Below, in pieces: positions 7,735-14,467 of a DNA stretch of 16,490 bases. A model generated the notes under the pieces. The model made no database searches. It worked only from the letters and a program-made list of their open reading frames with translations, and was not told the DNA's origin. The stretch lies in NCBI GenBank assembly GCA_019420325.1, contig JAHZHK010000043.1, forward strand, positions 1 to 16,490, read 5' to 3'. The stretch is from Coriobacteriaceae bacterium (GTDB lineage: Bacteria > Actinomycetota > Coriobacteriia > Coriobacteriales > UMGS124). Position 1 is the first letter of the stretch; every line of letters starts with the position of its first letter. A program made the translations under genes and the position numbers.

Positions 7735-7894
7735 TAGACTTCGAAGTTGCGAAAATCATACCGTCATGGGTGCGTGGGCCGTGCCTTCACGGTAAGATGC
7801 GCACTGTCATTCCGTATTCGGTTCCCATGCTTGGCCTCAGCGGTCGACCGGGCATGCGGTGTCTTTTGGCGAGCTGTTCGAGCTGGAGTTTTTG
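7735..7894. promoter_or_regulatory. Divergent intergenic region between glycan operons
   Basis: This 160-nt gap separates the leftward GT2 operon from the rightward pyruvyl-transferase/SLH unit and must hold promoters for at least one of them. On the minus strand a TATGAT hexamer (+ strand ATCATA, about 7756-7761) could be a -10 for the GT2 genes, but no good -35 is seen. I find no strong rightward promoter. Confidence 0.35.
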
Positions 7895-10357
7895 ATGGAC
7901 CACATGAACCCCTACCTGCATCTTGTGTTTATCGCTCGACTCGATGCGGGCGTCACGTCTCTGTCCTGGCGTGTCAAGGAGGCCCTGGAAGCCCAGGGTC
8001 ATACGGTGTTTCTGTTTGCGCCCGAGCGCTGGCCCGGCGTGTTCGATGAGTCTGGCGTGCTCGATTTGGGCGGCCTGGCTCGTTTTTTTGATGTGGAACA
8101 CCCCGATGCGGTGCTGATGTGCGACGGTTTGGGAGTCAAGGTTGCAGCTGATGACGGCCTTCTCGACAAGGTGCCGCTGGGGGCGCTTGTTGTGAACGCG
8201 GCCGAGCTGAAGCTCAGCGTTGACCATAGCACCTCAGGGGCGCTTGGGTTTGCGTTGGCGGCAATGTCTGACGGGCGTTTTGCATCTGACTTCCAGGGTG
8301 GTGTGGCGGATGTGCCGGGCGCAGACGGGTCTTTTGAGGGTATGCCTGTTTTTGCGTTCCCGCCGTGCCCCGACACACCCTATTTGACGACCCCGCTTGC
8401 CAACGATGTGGCATGCCCGACTAATGTCATGTGCCTGCAGGATGCTACGCCCGGCCGCGTCGCATTCATGCGTGAGCTTGCGGGTATGACCGAGATGGCG
8501 GGTGTTGAGGTTTGCTGCTTTGGCCGAAATTGGCCGACTGACCTGCAGAGATGCCCTGAGTTTACGGCTATCACGTATGCGGCGCGTTCGAGCCTGGCGT
8601 GTGTCGCCTTTGAAGATGAGGACATGCTTGGTGGAGCGGATGACGCTGCCCGCCCGCTCGACCGACTTCAGAACGACATACGTATGGCGCTGGTTGTTGC
8701 GGATGGGGCCATACCTGTGCGTGTTTGCTGCGCTGCGCCCGCCGCCCAGTCCTTTCCGGCTGGGGCGACCGACCTCAATCGGACGGGCGGGCTTGAGAAG
8801 CTTGCCGGCTTGGCACGCCAGCGCAGTCTCGATGCGTCGGCCTTGCGTGCGCGCAAGCTCCCTGTTGCATATGAGGGGCCGGTCCTTGAGGACGGACTCA
8901 ACCGCGCCTTCTCTCGCCTTCGCTGCTTGTATGCCTCCCAGGGCCTCATGCCCGGCGCCCCTGCGCCTCGCTGTGTGGTGTGTGTGCTGGGGTACTTCGG
9001 CATGGGTAACTTCGGCGACGAGTATATTTTGGCGTCGATTTCGGCTCGCCTGCGGGAGCGCATCCCGGGCTGTGTAGTTGTGGCTGTGGGCGAGAATCCC
9101 GCCTATACGCTTCGGTATCGTGGAATCGTCTCGCTTACGATGGCCGACAAACATGCGCTTGGAGAGATTCTCTCGCATTGCTCGACTGCTGTCGTTGCTG
9201 CAGGACTCCTCTTTGACCAGGGAATTCGTTGGACGATGGGCCGCTCCGAGCTTCTTTCTGACATGCCTCACACCGACATTCCCGGTATCGCCGCTTTCGT
9301 TGAGCTCGCATGGCTCAACGAGTGCCGCACGTTCTTTTACTGTGCCGGGGCCGGTCCGCTCGATGTCGCCGCAGGTCGTGCGCTTGTGCGCCTCATGGGA
9401 AAGCTTGACGCCCGTTTCCTTGTGCGCGACGAGCAGACCGAGAGGCTCATTGTGTCATGCGGCGTGCCGGCCGAGCAGGTGAGCGAGCGGGCGGATGCGG
9501 CTTTTTTGGGCAAGGTCGAGCGGACGGACGCTGTTCGGTTCTGGCTTGCTAACGAGGGCATTGACCTGGCTGTGTCACGTCTCGTGGCCGTCTCTCTGCG
9601 CGAGTATGAGAACGCGCCACGAGACTTCGCTGCCCGCGTAGCTGAGACACTCGACCGAGTGGCGAATGCCCATCCTGATGTCGCGTTTGCCGCATGCCTG
9701 CTCGACCCGAGCGACGCGTCGTTGGCAGCGGCGATTCAGGCCAAGATGGCCAATCCCGAGCGCTTCCATGTGTTTGACCCCGCAGGTGCGGTCGAGCCGA
9801 TGGCCGATTTGCTGAGCAGGTCGAGCGCGGGTCTCTCGATGCGCTATCACTGCTCGCTGCTTCTGGGGTCGTTTGGCGTTCCGTGCGTAGGCTTGGGCTA
9901 TTTGCCCAAGGTTGTTTCCTTGTATCAGGATTTGGGTCAGGCCGACGCCCTGCTTGAGATGGATGCCGATGCGCTGCAGATTTTTGACAGGCTTGAGAAG
10001 GTATTTGTCGAACGCGATGAGCGAGCTGAAATCCTTCGCACGCATGTCGAGGCATTGCGCGCACAGACGCAGCTGGCAGAAGACGAGCTGGTAGATTGGG
10101 TGTGTGCCCAGTCGCCTGCGAAGTGCGCCGCGATTGAGCGTGAGTTTTTCTTGCGCACGGTGCCGGCCAGCGCGTTGGGCGGCATGCACTTGGCGGCGGA
10201 GTTGGAGGTCCAGCGCCAGAGTGGGGCGCAGCTTTCGGGTGAGCTCGATGCGGCCCGCGCGGAAGTGCACGACGTTCGCGCGTCGTGGTCGTATCGTATC
10301 GGCAATGCTCTCATTCAGCCGCTTGCCGCCCTCAAGCGCGCGCTGAAAAAGGGATAA
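7895..10357 (+). CDS. CgeB-like glycosyltransferase / polysaccharide pyruvyl transferase fusion
   Basis: This 820-residue protein appears to join two enzymes. Residues 8-345 begin with LVFIARLDAGVTSLSWRVK and contain VEVCCFGRNWP (204-214), resembling the GT-B fold of CgeB/DUF3880-type glycosyltransferases; this is a moderate call. Residues 360-675 are a polysaccharide pyruvyl transferase (CsaB/PF04230 type): LGYFGMGNFGDEYI, AAGLLFDQG, CAGAGPLD, and SMRYHCSLLLG, which holds the conserved Arg650 and His652. Such enzymes transfer pyruvate from phosphoenolpyruvate to a sugar as a ketal. Residues 755-795 are coiled-coil-like, and the tail SWSYRIGNALIQP plus a basic end resembles two neighbouring glycosyltransferases. 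The ATG at 7895 is chosen for GGAG 6 nt upstream; a GTG at 7859 is in frame but lacks a ribosome site. An SLH-domain gene follows directly. CsaB is normally about half this length, so the fused half is notable. Confidence 0.85.
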   Translation: MDHMNPYLHLVFIARLDAGVTSLSWRVKEALEAQGHTVFLFAPERWPGVFDESGVLDLGGLARFFDVEHPDAVLMCDGLGVKVAADDGLLDKVPLGALVVNAAELKLSVDHSTSGALGFALAAMSDGRFASDFQGGVADVPGADGSFEGMPVFAFPPCPDTPYLTTPLANDVACPTNVMCLQDATPGRVAFMRELAGMTEMAGVEVCCFGRNWPTDLQRCPEFTAITYAARSSLACVAFEDEDMLGGADDAARPLDRLQNDIRMALVVADGAIPVRVCCAAPAAQSFPAGATDLNRTGGLEKLAGLARQRSLDASALRARKLPVAYEGPVLEDGLNRAFSRLRCLYASQGLMPGAPAPRCVVCVLGYFGMGNFGDEYILASISARLRERIPGCVVVAVGENPAYTLRYRGIVSLTMADKHALGEILSHCSTAVVAAGLLFDQGIRWTMGRSELLSDMPHTDIPGIAAFVELAWLNECRTFFYCAGAGPLDVAAGRALVRLMGKLDARFLVRDEQTERLIVSCGVPAEQVSERADAAFLGKVERTDAVRFWLANEGIDLAVSRLVAVSLREYENAPRDFAARVAETLDRVANAHPDVAFAACLLDPSDASLAAAIQAKMANPERFHVFDPAGAVEPMADLLSRSSAGLSMRYHCSLLLGSFGVPCVGLGYLPKVVSLYQDLGQADALLEMDADALQIFDRLEKVFVERDERAEILRTHVEALRAQTQLAEDELVDWVCAQSPAKCAAIEREFFLRTVPASALGGMHLAAELEVQRQSGAQLSGELDAARAEVHDVRASWSYRIGNALIQPLAALKRALKKG

Positions 10358-10439
10358 TGAGGTTGTGCTTGTAGAGCGTGCGTGTTTTGATTGCCTTGAC
10401 CGATTGTTGACACAGCGACTGAATGTGAGGCGTTTGCTT

Positions 10440-11624
10440 GTGACTGCTCGAATTGAGAAGTGCGCTGTTCCTTTAGCCGCCCTTGCCCTGAGTGCCACGG
10501 TTTTTGCTGGCGTCTGCTGCATGCCGGCAAGTGCCTATGCCTCGTCGTTTGGCGATGTGGGAGGACATTGGGCCGAGGACGACGGCTGGATTGATTACGC
10601 CAGCTTGAACGGCTTGATGACGGGCTACGACGACTCGAACCGGTTCGGCCCCGACGATCCGCTCACCCGCGGCATGGTCGCCACGGTCCTGTACAGGCTT
10701 GCCGGCGGCACGCCTGTGGGAGACTCGGGATTCCCCGACGTTGAGCAGGGCATTTGGTACTCCGATGCCATTGCATGGTGCAAGGCGAACGGCATCATCA
10801 CGGGTTATCCTGAGGACGGCACCTTTAGGCCCAATGAGCAGGTTCTCCGTGCCGAGCTTGCGACGATGGCGTATCGATTCGCTGCCTGGGCCGGCATCGA
10901 TGTGAGCGCAAGCGATGCGGCATACTATCTGACACAGGACACGGGCCTCATCGACAGGCCGAACAATGCGTTTTCGTATGCACGTTCGGCCCTCATTTGG
11001 ACCTGCGACACGGGCGTGCTCAACGGCAAGTACGACACCGAGGGTTTTGCTTGGCTTGATGCCCAGTACACGGCGACGCGCGGCGAGGCCGCGAAGATCT
11101 TCTCGGTGCTCAAGCGCGACGTGGTAGACCGTTCTGGCAGCTACACCGTCACGTTTGACTCTGCGGGTGGCAGTGCGGTCGCCGCGCAGGGCGTTGCCTC
11201 GGGCACCAAGGCGAGCCGTCCCGAAGACCCCACCCGCGAGGGCTACACCTTCGTCAACTGGTATTCTGATAAGGCCCTGACGCGTGTCTTCAATTTCAGT
11301 TCCAACGTTACGGGCAACGTCACAGCGTATGCCAAGTGGCAGGCCGACACGAGCGCCCATGACGGGGAGATTGACGAGGTTACGGCTGTGGCCGACGAGC
11401 CCACGTACGACACCGTGGCGCCCGAGTTCGACCTGGTTGCGCCTGCTGAGCCCGATGCGAGCACGGGCGGCGCCGCTTCTGAGCCGCCCCTTGAATACGC
11501 GCCTACGTACGACGATGTTGAAGGCGGCACTGAATCCGGCAGCGAGGGCGAGGAGGTCGGCAGCGAGGCTGATGCCGGCACGCTCGATGCCTCGCAAGTC
11601 GCCGGCGAGGAAAACGCGGCCTAG
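10440..11624 (+). CDS. Secreted SLH-domain surface protein with InlB B-repeat
   Basis: This 394-residue exported protein starts with a signal peptide (basic start, hydrophobic residues 9-24, likely cut after ASAYA at 34). Three SLH domains follow at about 36-90, 97-152 and 155-226, with TRGM, LRAE and TRGE at the glycan-contact position. An InlB B-type repeat covers 233-302 (YTVTFDSAGG to YAKWQA). The last ~90 residues are acidic and low-complexity. It lacks an LPxTG motif and a transmembrane anchor, so the SLH domains should attach it to a cell-wall polysaccharide. The GTG at 10440 is chosen because GAGG lies 9 nt upstream and it gives a normal signal peptide; GTG codons at 10425 and 10365 would lengthen the N-terminus. 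It follows the pyruvyl transferase gene in the same direction. Its stop codon overlaps the stop of the convergent acyltransferase gene. Confidence 0.9.
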   Translation: MTARIEKCAVPLAALALSATVFAGVCCMPASAYASSFGDVGGHWAEDDGWIDYASLNGLMTGYDDSNRFGPDDPLTRGMVATVLYRLAGGTPVGDSGFPDVEQGIWYSDAIAWCKANGIITGYPEDGTFRPNEQVLRAELATMAYRFAAWAGIDVSASDAAYYLTQDTGLIDRPNNAFSYARSALIWTCDTGVLNGKYDTEGFAWLDAQYTATRGEAAKIFSVLKRDVVDRSGSYTVTFDSAGGSAVAAQGVASGTKASRPEDPTREGYTFVNWYSDKALTRVFNFSSNVTGNVTAYAKWQADTSAHDGEIDEVTAVADEPTYDTVAPEFDLVAPAEPDASTGGAASEPPLEYAPTYDDVEGGTESGSEGEEVGSEADAGTLDASQVAGEENAA

Positions 11625-12706
11625 CTTTTTGCAACTGAGGTGCTTTGGGCGGCTGGCCTCCTGCTGGGGAAGAACAAGCCCGAAATGGGCCTCGGCAAGA
11701 GGTACAGCAGCCCGGTGAGCACGGCGATGACGACGCAACGCCCGGCGAAGATCACGACCCACGAGGGAGCAGGCAGGCCGGCGCAGAGGTTTTGGACGAT
11801 GTCCCAGGGGAATGCGTCCATCTCGACCAGGTGCATGCAGAAGACGGGCAGCGTGATGGTGCCGAACGCCCGTATCGGCTCGGCAATGCGGGGGCCGTGC
11901 TGTTCGAGCAGCATGCAGCCCTTGAGGACGCACAGGGCACCGCAGATTCCACCCAGCGTGTCGAGAACCACGCCGTCGCTGTACACGTTTGCCACCATCC
12001 ACAGGTTTCCGCCCACGCGAGCGCAATATAGCCAGGCTGCGAGCATGATCCACCAGGTCAGAGGGTGGAGGGAACCAGGCTCGAGGAGCTTTGAGGCGCG
12101 GGCCTTCTGCCCCAGCCACATCCAGAACACAGCGCAGCAGGCCGCCTGAACGCTCCAGGGAAACCAGAACTTGTCGGCCGTGAGGTAGCCGAAGGCGAAG
12201 AGAGCGCCGATGGCCGCTGCGGGATAACGTGTCTGGTTTGCCCACGTGAGCAGGATTTTTGCAAAGAAGAGCGCCAAGAGATACCAGATGGCGCCCACGC
12301 CCGTGATGCCTGCGGGCATGATGTCGGGCCAAGTGCCGCCCGCGCCGTAGAGGCAGGCGATGGTCCAGCGCGGCAGAAGCTCGCTGACGCCGCCTCCGTG
12401 CCCGGGCATGACCAGGCCGCGCAGCGTCATGAGGGCAAGCAAGATGACGCAGGTGGCTGCATAGGGGAGCAGCAGGGCTTTGGCGTTTTTCTTGACGTAG
12501 TCGCGGCCGAGGCGGGCGCTTGGCTTGCAGAACCATCCGCTCACGATGAAGAAGAGCGGCATGTCAAACGAGTAACAGAAGGTGACGACGGGCCACGGCA
12601 TGCCATATTCCGAAGTATGGCCCACCATGACGGCAAACAGGGCGATGCCCTTTGCGATGTCGAAGTAGCCAATGCGCTTTTTGGTTTGTGTCACTGCCTG
12701 TGCCAT
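11621..12706 (-). CDS. Membrane acyltransferase, acyltransferase-3 family
   Basis: This 361-residue integral membrane protein has about ten hydrophobic segments. It opens with the family signature RIGYFDIAKGIALFAVMVGH (residues 11-30), whose His is the presumed catalytic residue, followed by FDMPLFFIVSGWF (47-59). Such enzymes transfer acetyl or other acyl groups onto extracellular or lipid-linked sugars (OafA/WecH-like). An AAGGA ribosome site lies 7 nt before the ATG. It faces the SLH gene tail to tail and lies within the glycan locus, so O-acetylation of the same surface polymer is plausible but not shown. The C-terminus is short and basic, without an SGNH esterase domain. Confidence 0.87.
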   Translation of the reverse strand: MAQAVTQTKKRIGYFDIAKGIALFAVMVGHTSEYGMPWPVVTFCYSFDMPLFFIVSGWFCKPSARLGRDYVKKNAKALLLPYAATCVILLALMTLRGLVMPGHGGGVSELLPRWTIACLYGAGGTWPDIMPAGITGVGAIWYLLALFFAKILLTWANQTRYPAAAIGALFAFGYLTADKFWFPWSVQAACCAVFWMWLGQKARASKLLEPGSLHPLTWWIMLAAWLYCARVGGNLWMVANVYSDGVVLDTLGGICGALCVLKGCMLLEQHGPRIAEPIRAFGTITLPVFCMHLVEMDAFPWDIVQNLCAGLPAPSWVVIFAGRCVVIAVLTGLLYLLPRPISGLFFPSRRPAAQSTSVAKS

Positions 12707-12875
12707 GTGTTTCCTTTATCGCATCAATCGTTGTTGCAACGGCACAGTATACGTGTTCTTGCTGGTAGCGAGATGAACTGCATGGAAGGTTCAAGCAAAG
12801 CGCGGGGCATGGCTGGGGCGGCGGGCGCTCTGGCGTGATACCATCGGGGTTCCCGCAGAATACCGACAGGGGGCG
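12707..12875. promoter_or_regulatory. Divergent promoter region, acyltransferase / ydcF-like gene
   Basis: This 169-nt gap separates two divergent genes. On the minus strand TATACT (12746-12751) sits 40 nt before the acyltransferase start and is a reasonable -10. A small palindrome, GTTGCAAC (12733-12740), lies just downstream of it and could be an operator. On the + strand TGATACCAT (about 12837-12845) could be an extended -10 for the ydcF-like gene. Neither has a good -35. Confidence 0.35.
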
Positions 12876-13640
12876 ATGGCGCCAATGAAGACGAAGAATA
12901 AGACCCTCGCTGCATCCTTGGCCGCATCGCTCGCGGCGTTAGCGGCCGTGCTACGTTTTGCGATGCGCGGCTACGACGTGGTGGCGCTCATCCTGCTTGT
13001 CGGCGCGGCCTTCGTGGCGCTTTGGGCGTTTGTCGGCGGCGTTGTTTTCAAGGTGGCGGCGGGTGTCGTGGGTGTCGTGGCGCTTGCCGTGGCCATAACG
13101 GAGGTCCCTATCGTCTCAAACGCAAAGACCGACGCGACCGACGGCGTCGAGTACGTCGTTGTTCTCGGGGCGCGGGTGGATGAGAGGGGAAACCCCTCGT
13201 ATTCCCTGCTCTGGCGCCTTGAAGCGACGCTCGAATATTTGAATGGGCATCCTGATGCCACCGCGGTGCTGTCCGGCGGCCAGGGTGCCGACGAACCCAT
13301 GAGCGAGGCTGCGTGCATGCACGACTGGCTTGTGGGGCATGGAATTGACGAAGACAGGCTCATCATGGAAGACCAGAGCACGAACACCTTTGAGAACCTG
13401 CGCAACTCGTTTGCGATTCTGGAGCAGCGCACGGGTGGGGACGACCTTGACGGCAAGGTGGCCGTTGTGTCGAGTTCCTACCACTTGTTCCGGGCGAAGC
13501 TGATTGCCTCCGGCTTGGGCGTCGATGTGTCGGGTGTCGCGGCCTTTCCGGGTAACCCCGTCGTGACGGTCAACTATTTTATTCGCGAGGCCCCCGCCGT
13601 ATGGAAGCAGCTGCTCCTTAACGCGATGAGCGCGAACTAG
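12876..13640 (+). CDS. YdcF/SanA-like DUF218 membrane protein
   Basis: This 254-residue protein has two or three hydrophobic segments within residues 9-77. A DUF218 domain follows from about 92 to 226: VEYVVVLGARVD, VLSGGQGADEPMSEA (131-145), LIMEDQSTNTFENL (162-175) and VVSSSYHLFRA (197-207). These are the conserved blocks of the YdcF/SanA/ElyC group, which in E. coli is tied to envelope barrier function and lipid-carrier metabolism; the exact reaction is unsettled. The catalytic domain probably lies outside the membrane. A G-rich ribosome site is very close to the ATG at 12876; the ATG at 12885 is an alternative three codons in. Its last 23 bases overlap the 3' end of the convergent nth gene. 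It could act on the lipid-linked glycans of this locus, but that is only proximity. Confidence 0.88.
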   Translation: MAPMKTKNKTLAASLAASLAALAAVLRFAMRGYDVVALILLVGAAFVALWAFVGGVVFKVAAGVVGVVALAVAITEVPIVSNAKTDATDGVEYVVVLGARVDERGNPSYSLLWRLEATLEYLNGHPDATAVLSGGQGADEPMSEAACMHDWLVGHGIDEDRLIMEDQSTNTFENLRNSFAILEQRTGGDDLDGKVAVVSSSYHLFRAKLIASGLGVDVSGVAAFPGNPVVTVNYFIREAPAVWKQLLLNAMSAN

Positions 13641-14457
13641 AGGAGCCGCCCTTGGCGCTGGCCCGCAGGCAGGTGCCGCGCGAGGGGCACAGGTCGGCCA
13701 AGGGACATGGCAGCCCTGTGCCCACGCCCGACCAAGCCTCGCGGCCGCTCGCGTCGGGGTAGGTGCCGATGGCATCGAGATAGGCCTTTGTTTTTGCCAG
13801 CGACTTCGTAGCGCTGGGTCCATCAATGCCGCCGATCTCGAGCTCGGCCACGCAGGCTGGCTTCTTGGCATCGCACACCTGCCTGCCGTAGAGGACCCAC
13901 TGGTGGTTGACGGGTCCCCACCATTCATGCGGTATGAGTTTGAGCAGGTCTTTCTCTGCATCGAGCGGAGCCTTGGCTGAGGTAAAGTCCAGGCGCGTTG
14001 CGATGCGGAAGACGTGGGTGTCCACCGCGATGCCCTCGACGATGCCAAACGCGTTGTTGAGCACGATATTTGCCGTCTTGCGGCCAACGCCGGGCAGGCG
14101 GGTGAGCTCCTCCATGGTGCTGGGTACGCGCCCTCCGAACTCCACGGTCACCATCTGTGCCGTTTCCACGGCATGCTTCGCCTTCGAGCGGAAGAAGCCC
14201 AGCGGATGCAGTACCTCCTCGACCTCGCCGAGAGGCGCGCTGGCGAGAGCTGCGGCGTCGGGCCAACGGTCGAAGAGGATGGGGGTCACCTTGTTCACTG
14301 AGGCATCCGTGGTCTGGGCGGAGAGCAACACGGCGATGACCAGGGAGAACGGGTCGTGAAAGTGCAAGGCGCACTCGGCGTTGGGGTAGAGCTCTGCCAT
14401 GCGCTTGCATACTTCCAGCGCTCGCTCGCGCTTGTGCGTCATGGATTCACGTGGCAT
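13618..14457 (-). CDS. nth: Endonuclease III with an insertion in the [4Fe-4S] loop
   Basis: This 279-residue base-excision repair enzyme removes oxidised pyrimidines and cuts the DNA backbone. It has the helix-hairpin-helix LPGVGRKTAN (121-130) with catalytic Lys127, and VDTH with catalytic Asp146. The N-terminal half (LSAQTTDASVN at 45-55) is standard. The cluster loop is not: Cys195-x6-Cys202 is normal, but Cys251 comes 48 residues later instead of 2, followed by a normal x5 to Cys257. An extra Cys263 and a Ser-rich tail end the protein. The protein is therefore longer than the usual ~210-220 residues. The ATG at 14457 has AAGGAG at good spacing. It starts 10 nt after the stop of the LuxR-type gene, so both are likely on one transcript, and its 3' end overlaps the ydcF-like gene. 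Confidence 0.93.
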   Translation of the reverse strand: MPRESMTHKRERALEVCKRMAELYPNAECALHFHDPFSLVIAVLLSAQTTDASVNKVTPILFDRWPDAAALASAPLGEVEEVLHPLGFFRSKAKHAVETAQMVTVEFGGRVPSTMEELTRLPGVGRKTANIVLNNAFGIVEGIAVDTHVFRIATRLDFTSAKAPLDAEKDLLKLIPHEWWGPVNHQWVLYGRQVCDAKKPACVAELEIGGIDGPSATKSLAKTKAYLDAIGTYPDASGREAWSGVGTGLPCPLADLCPSRGTCLRASAKGGSSSSRSSR

Positions 14458-14467
14458 GGGATGCTCC

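Noticed and set aside
10407..10412. Perfect TTGACA that could be a -35 for the SLH gene
   Set aside because: No acceptable -10 lies 16-18 nt downstream, and the distance to the chosen start is too short for a normal promoter and leader.
10509..10520. Cys pair in the SLH protein's signal peptide (AGVCC), as a possible lipobox
   Set aside because: The residue before the Cys is Val rather than Gly, Ala or Ser, and a good signal peptidase I site (ASAYA) follows.
8234..10522. Two long minus-strand open frames (345 and 315 codons) opposite the pyruvyl transferase fusion
   Set aside because: They are Arg/His/Gln-rich with no motifs and lie opposite a gene with strong domain evidence.
10473..12536. 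A 687-codon open frame on the minus strand
   Set aside because: It runs antisense across the SLH gene and out of frame through the acyltransferase gene, both of which have clear family motifs and ribosome sites. Long antisense frames are expected in GC-rich DNA.
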